A stretch of 64,000 nt of DNA, taken from Trametes villosa. Lineage: Eukaryota > Basidiomycota > Agaricomycetes > Polyporales > Polyporaceae. Under the pieces are notes generated by a model. The model saw only the letters and a list, made by a program, of their open reading frames with translations. It ran no database searches and was not told the DNA's origin. Below are positions 45,203 to 57,312 of this stretch, in pieces (position 1 is the first letter of the stretch; each line of letters starts with the position of its first letter). The stretch is from positions 186,001 to 250,000 of the forward strand of contig PUDQ02000058.1 in assembly GCA_002964805.2 (NCBI GenBank), read 5' to 3'. Position numbers and translations under genes: made by a program.

Positions 45203-47984
45203 ATGGACCGACCGGCCTCCGCGCTCAGGCGCAAATCTCAAGTCTTCGTCGAGATTCCCGCGTCTCCACTGGTTTCTTCCCGATCCAGCGCCGCGAATCC
45301 TCGCGTGCCGCAGGAAAACACGCCGTTGAAGGCAGTGGCCATGAACATAGACCACCCCGAACCCAGTACTTCATCTCCAACCTCAAACAAACTCAAGCGC
45401 AAGTCCATGGGCGCGCCGCAAACTGAGCACCAGGGTGAAGAAGGGGCACGTCCACCGAAGGCCAAGAAGCCCAAGACCGACGCTCGACCGAAAGCGGACG
45501 GCACAACCGAGCCATCAGCGAAAGGCGGCAAGAAGGACGGGGCTGTCAAGAACTCTCCCTCACAGGAGAACACCCTTAGATGCCACCAATGCACGCGGCA
45601 GTTTGACCCGTCTGGTACGCATATGGCGCTGTTCTACCGGCGGTGGTTCGCACCTCATGAGATATCTGTGTAGCTATCATCGAGTGCACCTCTTTACGTC
45701 CATCCGGGCTGCGATGTGTTCTCAAGTACTGCAAAGCATGCATGCGCAACCGGTACGAACAGGACATCGCGGTCCTGAAAGCGAACGGAAGTGCGGAAAC
45801 CTCAGCCGACGTACGCTCGAGCCATTCTGGCGACATGGACTACCTCTTCAAGTGAGTGGCTTGTATGATGTTATGTGGCGCATATACTCATGTGTTGGAA
45901 AGATGTCCTCGCTGTAGCGAAACGTGCAACTGCAGATTTTGCAGGAAAGCCAAGGGGCTTCCTGCGATAGGCAAAGCCACCAAGGGACCTACTGTGTCAG
46001 AGGATCCCTCCAAGGCTGTAAGTCCACACACGAGCTGTTCGCACGAGTTTGGCTACAACCGCACCGCCCATAGGATACAGCCCTCGCCGGACCCTCTTCG
46101 GCTAAAGCCCCTGCTACCTCGTCTAAGAAGGCGGGCAAGATAGACGGGAAGAGAGCTGAACCCTCGGGATCCAAGCCTCACAGCTCCAAGCCGAAGCCAC
46201 ACGTTTTGATTCCACCCTCCCCACATGCGAAGAAGAGCGAGACTGGCGACCACCCGAGCGCAGTTGAACCGCCCAAGGGTCGACTCGGACGACCGAAGCG
46301 TGTTCCAGCGCCGAAAGCCATTCCCATCCCCGTATGGACCCGCTTGCCTACACCTCTTACACAAAACGACGCACTCCAGCGACTCAACATTCGCGAGTGC
46401 CTCCTGCGCTTCGCTCACCTCGCTGACATTGCGCGGAGTCATCTTGAGGAACTCGAAGAACTAGGCAGCACTACGTATGGCCCATCCGACTCGGATGACG
46501 ACGAGCGTTCGGAAGGACCATCGCTTGCGGAGTGGATCTCTGAGCCTGCTTTGAGGGCTATCCTCGTTGGCTTGTTGGCCCTGCTCTCGAAGGATTCCGA
46601 GTCGACGAGCGACGCAGCCTCGTATGCGAAAGCCATTCACGGCGTCAAGGCTAGTGGGGTCAATCTGACCAAGATGTGGACCGTCCTCGCCTCTCTGCGG
46701 GAGAAAACTTCGCTCGCTCTTCCCGACCCCTTGCCGCCGCCGGCCAGTACTCAGCGGCACGGCACTCGTAGTGTCCTCCAAGCGCAGGATCCTTCCAGCT
46801 CCACCATCACGGTGAACTCCACGCCACAGCTTGTTCCCGTCGTCAGCGCCCTCCTAGAGCACGCGCTCCAGACCAAGACTATCCGAGATGACTTTGAGCG
46901 CGCTGTGTCTCAGGAGAAGGACCTTGTTCGCGCGGCGCGTGAGCTCACTGCCGAGGAGAATGCGCGCTGGAAGGCCTCTATGGACGCCAAAGACACCACT
47001 GCGGCCGACAAGAAGGCCGCCCGCGCCGCGCACAAGGCCGCCCTCGCTGACATCGAGCACGCGCAGAAGGTAGCAGCGGTCGAGTGCATCCCGCGCTTCG
47101 CTCCCCTCGGGAAAGACGCGGACGGGCGGGTGTACTACGCCCTCACCCCAGGCATGGTCGAACGCGAGGCCGCGGTCGACCTCCTCGAAGGCGGCAAGGG
47201 CGACGTGCGGTTCGGGCGGAGGCGTGGATGCGCCGACGAGTCACAGAGGAGCCGCCTGCGACACTGGTCATGGCTACTCGCCGTGTGGGGCCGCAAGCCC
47301 GAGGGCGCGGTGGTCGCGAAGCGCGTGCACGAGGAGGGCGACGACGCAGAGGACGCGGGAGGGGAGGACGACGATGAAGACGCCGAGGGCTGGTGGGCCT
47401 TCTGGGAGCCCGCGGAAGTCGCGAAGCTCGCTGAATGGCTCGCAATGAAGTACGGCATCGACCTCGAGGCGAAGCGTCCGTCGAAGAACTCGGAGGCTGA
47501 AGAGGCCGTCGCTGCCCCTGCCGCGGGCGCCGAGGGCGAAGACGCAGAGCCCAGCGCGCCGGACGCGAGGGGCGAAGAGAAGCACACACGTCGCGCTCGG
47601 GTGTCGGCCGCGAGCTCCGTCGCGGACTCGAGCTTCGCTGGGCCCTCGCGTACGGGCGTGCGTACCTTCGCGTCATTGAACAGGGACTCCGAGGACGAAG
47701 CCGGAGGCGTGGGCGTGGACGCAGGTTTCGCGACTAATGCCTCCGACGAGGAAGAGGAAGACTCCGAGATGCATGACGACATGTATGGGGCGGGTGCGCC
47801 GACGAAGCGGGACCTCAGGGCGCTGGCGAAGGGCCTGAAGGAGTACGCTGATCTGGTAGAATGGCGGATCAAGCGTGCCTCTCGGGAGCCCAGGGATGCC
47901 GGAGATAAGGCCGAGAAGGGTGACAAGGGGAAGAGCGTACCGAAGACGGGAGTAATCTCGACGCAGTCGTTCTATGGGAAGTAG
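45203..47984 (+). CDS. zf-4CXXC_R1 zinc-finger protein with DDT/WHIM-like region
   Basis: Probable nuclear chromatin-associated factor. The N-terminus (MDRPASALRRKSQVFVEIPA) is basic and Ser/Pro-rich. The 4CXXC finger is built over three exons: LRCHQCTRQFDPS, then IIECTSLRPSGLRCVLKYCK plus ACMRNRYEQDI, then CPRCSETCNCRFCRKAKGLP. After PKGRLGRPKRVPAPK, which resembles an AT-hook, a long exon gives LNIRECLLRFAHLADIARSH and EWISEPALRAILVGLLALLS, resembling a DDT-like helical domain. Then RFAPLGKDADGRVYYALTPG and RHWSWLLAVWG resemble the WHIM/WSTF-D region. Acidic stretches follow and it ends VISTQSFYGK. About 860 residues. The finger assignment is confident; the DDT/WHIM assignment is by appearance. 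Confidence 0.85.
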
Positions 47985-48230
47985 ATGAGCGCAGGCACAG
48001 AAGATGGTCGACCCGAGGACTCTTGTTCTATGACTGTTTCGCATATTACAGCTTATATTCCACGGCGTCCTAGTTGACGCTACTGACCCTTGCCTCCGAT
48101 AGTGCATTACTGACGAATAATTCCCCTACAATACATGTACATGTACAAGGTTTCTGATTGTTACAATATGCGTCCTTCGATACGTCCGGCTTGGGCTAAG
48201 AGAGGATGAGTTCATCGAGCATCGAGCACG

Positions 48231-48793
48231 TCATAGGCTGCACTGCCGGGCAATGAGCGAGGCAAGTTCATCCGCATCGATGGGCCTCTCCACGCATTTG
48301 TCCAGACGACGCGCGAGCAAAGTGGCGAGAACGTGTTTGCACTACAACAACAAGACATGGCGGTTAGCTAGTGCATTACCTCACATGCTCGCGCCACATA
48401 CCATGAGTTGAGTCTCCGAGAGAAGCACGGAGTACGCGTATGCGGGACAGGTGCAGTATGCCAGCGCGTGGCCCCCCGCCGAAGGCAGGCCTGGAAACAC
48501 TGCGTACGTCGCAGTAGAGCCGAGGACCTCGTATTGTGGCCGACCCCATGGCGTGTTGTACTTGATCACGCTGTCGCGGTCTATGAGGTCGAGCGCACCC
48601 AGGAGGAGAGTCTCGGGGAAGAAGAAGCGCAGCTTCTCGAGGGAGTCATCGACTGCGTGAGGGGTAGTCTGTCAGTTGTTGGGGGTGTGCGAGAGTGTAG
48701 GGAAAACTCACGAGTGTCGGGATCCAATTCCTGGATGACTTTCTCTAGGAGTGCGGCGACGCCGGCCTCGGAGCTCTTAAACTTGTGATTCAT
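48231..48793 (-). CDS. SWIM-domain protein, ZSWIM7/Sws1 homologue
   Basis: Small SWIM-type zinc-finger protein. Sws1 partners Rad51 paralogues in the Shu complex to promote homologous recombination (known in fission yeast and humans). MNHKFKSSEAGVAALLEKVI starts at 48793; the frame extends upstream but without an ATG. Spliced exons continue QELDPDTLDDSLEKLRFFFP, ETLLLGALDLIDRDSVIKYN and TPWGRPQYEVLGSTATYAVF. The SWIM motif is complete: YCTCPAYAYSVL...LMCKHVLA (C-x-C...C-x-H), with an intron inside it. It ends with RRLDKCVERPIDADELASLI and ARQCSL. Two introns and about 147 residues, the usual size. It diverges from TRM11. Confidence 0.85.
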
Positions 48794-49087
48794 TGCCGAG
48801 CCGTGCCAGAAGGCCACACGATCTGAGCATAGACGCGCTCCACCTGGCTCGTCGCAGGACCTCAGTTGAGCCCCTGTATATTACCAGTGTGTTATAGCGC
48901 ACCTTCTCAACGCCGCGATATTCGTATGCGGTGACTTGTGGGACCTTGTAGGACGTGGTCAAGATCAACGCGCGACGAGCGTTTCTTCAATCGAGTTCCG
49001 AAAGCGGACGCGCAGATCGTCACAGCCACAGGGCCTCCTTGCTTGAACCCCATCGTCGATCATCGGCACCAGCGGCAAGCAAGCAAA
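48794..49087. promoter_or_regulatory. Bidirectional promoter between Sws1-like and TRM11 genes
   Basis: 294 bases between divergent ATGs. Open frames run through it on both strands but carry no recognisable extension of either protein. Confidence 0.5.
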
Positions 49088-50993
49088 ATGCTGACCCAGT
49101 ACCTCTTTGTGTTCGCGCAGGTGCACGATGAGTTCCGGATACCCGAGCTTCTCTCGGTCGCGGAACTGCACGGGTTTGAGATCAAATTTTCCGAGGACCC
49201 TCAAGACCCAAAAACTATAGCGCGCCCGTTCATGGTCCTCGGGCTTGAGAGCGACGAACATGCCAGCCTACTAGCGAGGCGATGCGTTCTCATTAAGTAA
49301 GCTCTCATTTTGCCTGAGGGAGTTTCTATTCGCCTAATCCATGGGTTTAGGTACGTCTGCGAATTTTACGCCCGGGGTAAAACATACGAGGAAATGCACC
49401 AACAAAACCGGCTACGCGCCCCGCAGTGGGAGAAGTACGCCGCAAACACGTCTTTCAAGTTCCTAGTTACGGCATTCAACCATACGATCCCGCAATGGCG
49501 CCAGAAGGATGTATGCGAGAGCTTCGACTACATGGATTGGCAAGGGAAAATCGATATGAAAAATCCAGAAGTCACGCTCTTCTGCCTTGAAGAGTGTAGG
49601 TCCTCGCATGCTTGGATTGGAACGCATGTACTCACATGTACGCTTGCTTTAGACAAGGATAAGCATGGCACCACTCGCCCCAAGGACGAGGGCGACGGGG
49701 AATTCGAAGAGGTCTGGTTTGGCAGGTTGGTATGTTCGGCTACTCTGATCTTTCAAAAGACTAGTCTGTGTATCTGACTGGAGTATAGATTGAAGTCGGT
49801 ACCGGCCGCCCGCTCATCAAGACATTTGACGTAAAGAAGCGCGTATTCTATGGCAATACGAGCATGGAGGCAGAGATGTCTCTGCTCATGGCGAACCAGA
49901 CGCTAGTACTACGGCCTTCTTTCACCGATGTTCCAGAATAGAACTGACACAATCCCCTTAGGCATCACCAGGAAAACTAGTGTACGATCCATTCGCTGGA
50001 ACAGGGAGCATGGCATACGTCCGTTACACTTTCTTGAAGCCTACTCGGTTAACGTTGTGAGCTAACAGCGTTCGTCCATAGACCGCAGCTCACTTCGGAG
50101 CCTACTTCTACGGGTCAGACATTGACGGCCGGCAGATGCGAGGAAAAGGTAGCAGTACGCTCGCCCGTCGTTCAAACCCGTCCGCTAAGCAGGACGTGCA
50201 GCCAAACAACCTGGGATTATCCGCGCCGCAACGCAATACGGCGTCGCCAACCGTATCATAGACCTGTGCACCTTCGACGTCACGCAGAACCCATGGCGTT
50301 GCGGAGAGCTGTTCGATGCGATCGTGACCGATCCGCCATGTATGTGCTTTCCTTCTTGAAAATGAAGCAGATGCGCTGATAGACGGGATAGATGGTGTAC
50401 GGGCAGGCGCGAAACGCCTAGGGCGTAAGAACGCACGGCCACCAAAAGAAGGTCCTCCTCCCGTCCATGTCCCGCGCCCGTGAGTTCGCCGCAGATTTCT
50501 ATCAGCGCGGGACGCTAACCGGAGGGACCCATGCACCAGAGACGACCAGCCTTACATCCCCCCTATGCGCCCTTATGAGCTATCCGAACTCGCACGAGAC
50601 TTGGTCCTCCTGGCGCGGTATATGCTTAGGCCACGCGGACGCCTCGTATTCTTCCTGCCTACTGTGACGGAGGACTACCAGGAGGTCGACGTAGAGGCGA
50701 TGCTGTGCGAGGGGATGGAGCTCGTCGCGAACTCGCTGCAAGACTTCGGGTCTTGGGGCCGAAGGGTGAGTCGAGACGAGCATGATATGCTGAGACGTCG
50801 CTAAACGGCGGACACACAGCTTATTACGGTCCGGAAGACGACGACGGAGAAGTATCCGCCGCCTACGTTCGATCCCGCACACGCGGTGACGGAGAACGCT
50901 GCGGCACATGTCCCAGCACACAAAGACTTCCGCGAAAAGTATTTCCAGAGGTTCAAGAAGAGCGAACAGGATGGTGCGACGAGCGAGCAATAG
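49088..50993 (+). CDS. TRM11: tRNA (guanine-N2)-methyltransferase catalytic subunit TRM11
   Basis: SAM-dependent enzyme that, with Trm112, makes N2-methylguanosine at tRNA position 10. The start MLTQYLFVFAQVHDEFRIPE is preceded by an in-frame region without a better ATG. The N-terminal domain reads YVCEFYARGKTYEEMHQQNR and SFKFLVTAFNHTIPQWRQKD. The methyltransferase core has RVFYGNTSMEAEMSLLMANQ, motif I VYDPFAGTGSMAY, AAHFGAYFYGSDIDGRQMRG, then AATQYGVANRIIDLCTFDVT. The catalytic motif IVTDPPYGVRAG is split by an intron at about 50341-50391. It ends HKDFREKYFQRFKKSEQDGA. About eight introns and about 490 residues. Assignment is secure because of motif order and length. Confidence 0.92.
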
Positions 50994-51235
50994 CTAGGGG
51001 GACAGAGTAGAGTAAAGCGATAGAAGTTGTAAGGGTACATGTACGAAGAATGCGATAGCTGGGAGACGTCTTGGTAGTCGAGTCAGGATAAGCGAACAGC
51101 ACAAACTTTACAGAGGCGATGGGGAGGCAAAAATACAGGGAGCAGCACGACAACGAGAGCAACAGTCTAGGGCACGGAGTCAAAAGTGAGGACAAAGTTA
51201 GGGGTTTGGATAAACCGGTAATTGTGCTTGGTCGA
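50994..51235. other. Convergent intergenic spacer between TRM11 and AlkB-like gene
   Basis: 242 bases between two facing stop codons; presumably both 3' UTRs. No further feature seen. Confidence 0.55.
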
Positions 51236-54200
51236 CTATTGGGCGCCGATATACCGAGCCGTCGCAGCGATGCGGAAGTTCAATGGGACAACGGTATGCC
51301 TTCTCCGGATCAGCATCATGGATGGGCGGGCAAAAGTACGAACTTACTCGTAATACTCTTGAATGGGCGCTCCATCCATGATGAGAACATCGCCCTGCTA
51401 ACAGTCAACGGGAGTTCGGGCGAGGTAGAGCGAGGATGACGTACATGGCGGAGGAAAAGAGTCAGGACATTCTGATTCATCCCGGAGCTCTTGTCTTCAC
51501 GATGTCTCTTGAGCACCCGGAAGTGCATCAGCGCAGAGGAACCCAGCGAGAGCGAAGCCACCCGTGGGCCTAGCCCGCGCTCTGCGTCGCTATGGAACTA
51601 CGCCCGAGGCGTCAACATTGCATAGGTCTCGGTAGTAACAAGAGTACCCACCGCCATCTTCTGTTTTTCCATGTATGCGGCGCTGAGCACCTCGTTGAAC
51701 TCGGATATGTATCCGCTTTCTGCTTGCATCACGCTGGTCATGCGCGAGTGGATGAGGTCGCGGGCTTTGACCACAGCCGAAGGCGCCCCGGCAAAAGGTA
51801 CGGTGTTGTCAGTTCCGCCAACATACTGGGTAAGATGATGAGGGCGGTTCGAGCTCATGACGAGGTTCCTGTCATACCTGGTATGGCTCTCCGGCTGCAT
51901 CAACGGCGTTAGCTTCACCGGTGACCATAACACCAATTGCAACACGTACTATTTTGCGAGAAATAGTTCGTGAGCAAGGTACCGCGACATTGGTGCTGTG
52001 TTCAAACATGTCAGTCGCCTGGCAGATGTGAAGTAGCCAAGTGGCACCGACCATTCTCAGCGGCCACCTCCTGAATCGAAGCTCTCCGGAATGTGCCTGG
52101 TCTTGATACTCGTCAAAGATCTCGTCGGCCGTGCGATTCAACAGTGGGTTTCCGAGGATCAGGTATATGCATCCTCTGGACGCATAGTTTTCGCCCCAGT
52201 TCGCCATGAAAAGAGGAGAACTGCTCACCGATTGTAGGGGAGTATGTATTTATGATAATGGCCAACGCTCTTGTTCTCTGGTCTGTATGCAATCAACTTA
52301 GATACGATGATGCCTGCAGAGCGAAGACACTCGTTAGTTGGATCAATCAAGTACACAAGCCCAGACCGCGTACCGGAGTCCGAGGATACTCGATGGGTGT
52401 AGAAAGCCTCTGGGTTTGTCTGGCCCCAGAATTCCTTCGGTGACCGCTTCTTGCCCGAGACTTCCAGCGTCGCCTACAGATATCGGTCAGCGTATGGCCG
52501 AATGGGTCAGCGAAGCACCTACCCCGCAGCTCTTGCACTCCCAATGCTCCCATTTGTACCTGCGGCGGTTTCAGACCACATGACCGGCGTGCACGAACGA
52601 GAGCATACGTACCTCGATGACAGACGTCCGCACTTCTTGCAGTGCCAGCCCTTGCAGAAGCGACGGCTGGTGATGACACCGTCGGTAGCTCCGGTCGCAG
52701 GTGGAAGCGGCGCGATGTCCTCCAGAAGTCCGTGGTCGCAATGGAAGGACGAGTCCACGAACCTCGCGTCGTACGTGAGTTTCTCGGGCGGAGGAGTGCC
52801 GTCCATACAGGTCCAGAACGCGGCGCAGTTCGACTGCAAGCACATCCACGCCTGTTCGTACACGAGAGGAGATACCTTCCTGCACATAGGACACAGGAGC
52901 GTCGGCGCAGGGACGTGATCCATACTAGGACTGTCAAGAGCGTAAGTGTGGACAGTAGCTGGTGCAGTGTGATTCATACTCACGGGACGCCCGTAGGGCT
53001 CGGGATCCACCACGGTTGTGGCTGCTTCTTGCACCACTCGAAGGCGAACTTGTAGCGCACTACGTAGCCGTTCCCGTTGCCCGCCGACTGGCGTTCGGCT
53101 ATGGGAGCAACTTCAGACCGACAATGATAGTAAGGATAGAGAGACACTCACCCCAGGCATTAGCGATATGATAAAACCCGAGCACCACGTACGTATATCC
53201 CTTCGCAGCAAGGTCGTACGGGAAGAGCGCATACCGGTCGTCAATGATGAGGACCAGCGGCCGCTTCATCTGGTAGGTTCTTAGCAAGGCGCGGACAGAC
53301 TTGTCCTCTTCACGCTGGTCGGCAGCCTGGTGCAGCTCATGGCGGCGGTCCTTTTTGTGGACACTCTCGGCTCTGCCACCGCTAGCGATACGACGAGCTA
53401 TGGTCGGTATGTGGCTCACTGAAAGTAGGGAGACTGCACTAACCCGTGGGATATGATAAAGCGGCCGTCGCGGGCGAACACGTCGCGACTGGGCCCATCG
53501 TCAGGCTAGCGAGTAGGCACAGTGCACATCACTCACTCGGAGGAGAACCCGCCCAGGAGATAGCCCTTGACCATGTCGTTGTTGAAGTACACGCCGCCCT
53601 GGTAGCTCCTAAACCAGTCGAACGACTCGCATACCTCCTGTCGGGACTTTCGACGCGTGGGATGAGCACCGACTTCGCCCGAACCAGGGCGGAATTGAAC
53701 ATACCTCTGCCCATATGATCGGTTGAGTTGTGAGGGGTTGCTTCGGGCGTGGTGGCTGAGGCTGCGGCTTGTGGGTCGGTGCATTAGCGTTCGCTTGTGG
53801 GACGACAGCGGAAGGAAGTTCCGCAGAAGAGGCAAAAGGAAACGCATTCGTAGACGCATAGTGCGCGGGAAAGTGCATGACGCCGGAGATGGCAGGGACC
53901 GGTTGGCGAACCCGCTTTGCGAGTTGGGCGCTGAGTGGTACGTCTTCCTCGTCCGAACTCTCCGGGACGTCCTGAACCTGCACATCACGACGTTTCGACG
54001 CCAATGCGACACTGAGTGGTACATCCTCTTCGTCGTCTGAGCTTGGCGGGGCATCTTGCGCTCCGACATCATCCACCCATTCGGCGGCGGTGGGTAGCTC
54101 GTTACGAAGAGCCAGCAACCCGGCTGCCGCGGCATGCTGAAGAATTTGGTCCCCTTCTTGCAGAGTGGCAGGGACCCCTAGCGAGTCTGGGGGAGGCACG

Positions 54201-56012
54201 CGAGGGGCAATGTCCCTTGGACGCTTGCGGCTGGACCTCCTCCGGGGAAGTTTCGTAACTCGGCGCTCAACCGGAGGCCGTTCTCCATCTTCTTCGATAA
54301 CAATGGCATCCTGTTGCGAGCGGCCCCGCTTGCGGCTGGCGGGGTCCACGAGAGACGAGGCTGCCCCCGCAGGTGCGGAGCCAGCTGTTCGAGGATGCTC
54401 GTGCCCTAGCTTCGCGTCCGGGCGAGCCTGTCCTGCCATCGCCTCGTTCAAGGCACCGATGGCGTTGTGGCCACCGTTCCGCCCGCGCTGACGCTTGGGA
54501 GGGCGCTCAGGATTGTCGGGGGCCTTGAGCTTCTTGCGTTGAGACGGGGCGGTCGCCTTCTTGTCTCGCTTTGACCTAGTGCGACGAGGCTGGTCCCGGT
54601 TTGGCACGTCGACAACGCCTTCGCCTGCGGGTATGGGTTGTGCGGATGTAGAAGCCATAGGCTCCAGGATGTCAACGAGAACTTCGGGGGCCGAGGGGAC
54701 TACGTCGTGTCCGACGGTTGCGAGGGCGGGCGGTACCTCCTTTGACTGCTTCGACTTCTTCCTCGTAGGTTCCTTCTGTGAGGCCACCACCTGCACACCG
54801 GCCGCCACGGGCTCCTCTAGGTAGTCGAACTCCAGGTCATCGGGATGGGTGCGCTTGATTTGCTCATAGTACCTGGACTCTGCCTGAGCGAGGCTCGCGA
54901 TGCGCTCGGTGTTCGTTGCTCCCCTAGGTAGCCGCTGGCGTAGGCTTCCAGCGGGACGTTCAACACGAGCCTTCTTTCCATTGCGATTGCGATGTTTCGT
55001 CTGAGGATCCGGGATTGTGGCCACAGCAGCGTCAGGGACCGCCGTGGTCGACCGACTACCACCGAGAGATGTAGAAGGTCGGACTGTAGGTGACGCCGAA
55101 ACAGGGACAACGTCGGCTGCGGGCTGCGGAACCAGCTGTAACAGAGGGGGAAATCAGTAGACAGTCATGTAGAACGTCCAACAGGCACACCTCGTCGTCT
55201 GTGTCTGTGAGTTCAGTAAGGTCCGACAGTACCGAAACTGCCCGGGTCGTACCCGTCGTCGTGCCTACACCACCAGTACTTCCCGACGATACGGCGCTCC
55301 GGCCGCCTTGCACCCCCTTACCATGGGAGATATCGCCGGCGGGAGCGTGGCATGCAACGAGACGGTTGGACGAGCTGGACGCATGGAGATCACGTCCCTC
55401 TGCGTGAGGTCCGGGTGTGATACCGAGAGATACAGAAGCAGACGGTCTAGCTTTGGCGCCTTTCTTGGCGGTGCGGACGTCGCCGACCGACTTGCGGGTG
55501 TGCCCTGGTTTGGGCGGACGCGGAGCAGCAGCGGGAGCGGCAGCCGTCGCGCCCATACTTCCTTCAGGTTGGAGCATGTCGGGGAGCCGGTAACCGAAGC
55601 CACGCCTCTTGCGCTCATCATTGACGACCTTCTGTGCAGCGCGCTCGCCCTCGGTGTACCACGCCCAATAGAAGCCCACGAAGATTTCCAGTAGATCAAG
55701 GGAAACGTGTACCGCAGACGCGGCGCCGAAGGCTTGGATGATTGCCTCGGACGCGAACGCGTACGCTACCCATTGCTTAGCGGCAGCGAAATCCTGCATC
55801 CAACAGGGCGCAAATGAACGAGTGCTCGTATACTTCGGATGGGAAGACCGGCTTACCTTGGGGTTACGTTGGATGGCTCGCGCAAGCTCTTTCATCCAGT
55901 CTACGCTTCGGCGGCCTCGGGAGGGCTGCGCCATCTTCCGGGAGAGGAAGGCGGACGCGAGCGGGTCGTCTTCAAGGAGACCCTTATCTTTCCAGGATGT
56001 AGGCGTCCTCAT
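51236..56012 (-). CDS. AlkB-type 2-oxoglutarate/Fe(II) dioxygenase with zinc ribbons
   Basis: Large (about 1,300-residue) predicted nuclear protein ending in an AlkB-like dioxygenase fold. The start at 56012 gives MRTPTSWKDKGLLEDDPLAS. A helical region follows (DLLEIFVGFYWAWYTEGERA), then about 550 residues of basic, disordered sequence (MATIPDPQTKHRNRNGKKAR at 55024). A conserved central block reads SRQEVCESFDWFRSYQGGVY, FNNDMVKGYLLGGF, KSVRALLRTYQMKRPLVLII and DDRYALFPYDLAAKGYTYVV. Two Cys clusters follow: CPMCRKVSPLVYEQAWMCLQ-SNC and FCKGWHCKKCGRLSSRYVC. The C-terminal domain has FHSDAERGLGPRVASLSLGS (HxD codons 51586-51594), GDVLIMDGAPIQEYYE, the second His (51296-51298) and NFRIAATAR (Arg codons 51272-51274 and 51254-51256), ending YIGAQ. 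These are the iron ligands and the Rx5R pair of AlkB proteins. About a dozen introns. Substrate unknown. Confidence 0.78.
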
Positions 56013-56426
56013 CTTGCCTACAGCAGGATACTTGGAGGGCGGGGCGGGGCGGTGGTGGGAGTCTGGAGAAGAGATGTTTGCTGCAGCAGCGGAATACAAG
56101 GAGAATCTCGTTCGCAGGTGACGTTCGCCGCAATAAAAGCACCGAGGACGTCTCAGGGTCGTTCCGTGTGGTCCATAAGCTTTCGAATTCACACTGGCAT
56201 GATGATCACGGCAGAAGATGACATGGTGGCACGGAGTGGGAGACAACCCTGGCGGTCCGCGCGCACACGGAACGGAACGTCCCCCAGCGCTACGGAGGTA
56301 GACGGCGCTGGCCGCCGGTGCGTGCAGTCTCCATCTCATGCCGGCGCAAGGACAGTATTGTCGAGCATGTGTCGCGAGACCCAGAGTTCTAATGTATGCT
56401 ACGCAAGAGCGGGACAACGAGCGACA
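56013..56426. other. Intergenic region between AlkB-like gene and ATP16
   Basis: 414 bases upstream of the AlkB-like start. The minus-strand reading frame stays open to 56417 through this interval, but its translation (Cys/His/Arg-rich, low similarity to the downstream exon) is not convincing, so I treat it as promoter plus the 3' flank of the ATP synthase gene. An N-terminal extension of the AlkB-like protein cannot be fully excluded. Confidence 0.5.
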
Positions 56427-57080
56427 TTACTTGGCAAGAGCGTGCTGCAGAGCCTCGTACACATCCGCCTCAATGCGGGCCTCCACCTTGTCCTCCTCCG
56501 AGCCGTTACCAGCAGCCACCTTCAACGCCTCCTGGAGGTTGGCACGAACAGCCTGCGCGTCGTGTTAGTGGGAAGCTTAGACGACACGAGATAGCAGCGT
56601 TACCTCCGCGGAGAACGCCTCAAGAGGCGCAGCCTCAACAGCGTTGATGGTGAGCTTGTTGTTGGGGTGGACAGTCGCAAAGCCGCCAGAGACTTCACAG
56701 AGAGCAGCGCATAAGACCGTTGGCTTGTGAGGGAACAGCGACACGACACTCACCGAACCACTTTTTCGACTGGTTGCCCGACTCAATGACCTCAACGACA
56801 CCAGGGCGGAGAGGCTCGATCGTCGGCGCGTGGTTGGCGAGGATACCCATATCACCGGTCGCCGCCGCGACGTTCACTTGGACGACATCGGCGGAGGTGA
56901 AGATAGCCTGCAGCCCAGTTATTACCGCTGCGCGAGGAGACCGCTGCTGGCACGAACCTGGTGGGGGAGGACGAGGGAGAGGGCGATCTTGTCGGCCGCC
57001 TCAGCGTAACCGCGCCTGCCGAGTGCAAAGGCCCTGGGTGCTCTCCGGGCAGCAGAGGTGACGAGACGAAGCGCAGACAT
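56427..57080 (-). CDS. ATP16: Mitochondrial ATP synthase F1 delta subunit
   Basis: Central-stalk subunit of F1Fo ATP synthase (homologue of bacterial epsilon). The start MSALRLVTSAARRAPRAFAL plus GRRGYAEAADKIALSL gives an Arg-rich presequence with a cleavage-like RRGYA. Next exons: AIFTSADVVQVNVAAATGDM, GILANHAPTIEPLRPGVVEV, IESGNQSKKWF, then VSGGFATVHPNNKLTINAVE, AAPLEAFSAE and a C-terminal helical hairpin (NLQEALKVAAGNGSEEDKVE, ARIEADVYEALQHALAK). GILANHAPTIEPLRPG is the signature of the epsilon/delta beta-sandwich. Four short introns and about 165 residues, the normal length. It lies 232 bases from the stop of the upstream gene on the same strand. Confidence 0.94.
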
Positions 57081-57312
57081 GACTTTTGTGGCAGAGCGGG
57101 ATGTGCGCGACGGTGAGCTCGACTTTGCGTTGGCCGTTCCCCCGACCCCGGCGAACGCCGGGTCACTTCGCGCCACGTGCACATCTCTCAGGCCCGGCGC
57201 AAAATAGGCGCCAGCATCTCTCAGTCCGCAACGCCGATGCATGCAGCATGTACGAAGAGCGTAGTGATTCGAGCGCAGCAAAAAATGTAACTGTAGGGTA
57301 TGTGTTCGTGTG

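Noticed and set aside
55056..56417. 453-residue ORF as a separate gene
   Set aside because: Its coding-like part is the first exons of the AlkB-like gene read through a 63-nt in-frame intron; the portion above 56012 is not convincing protein.
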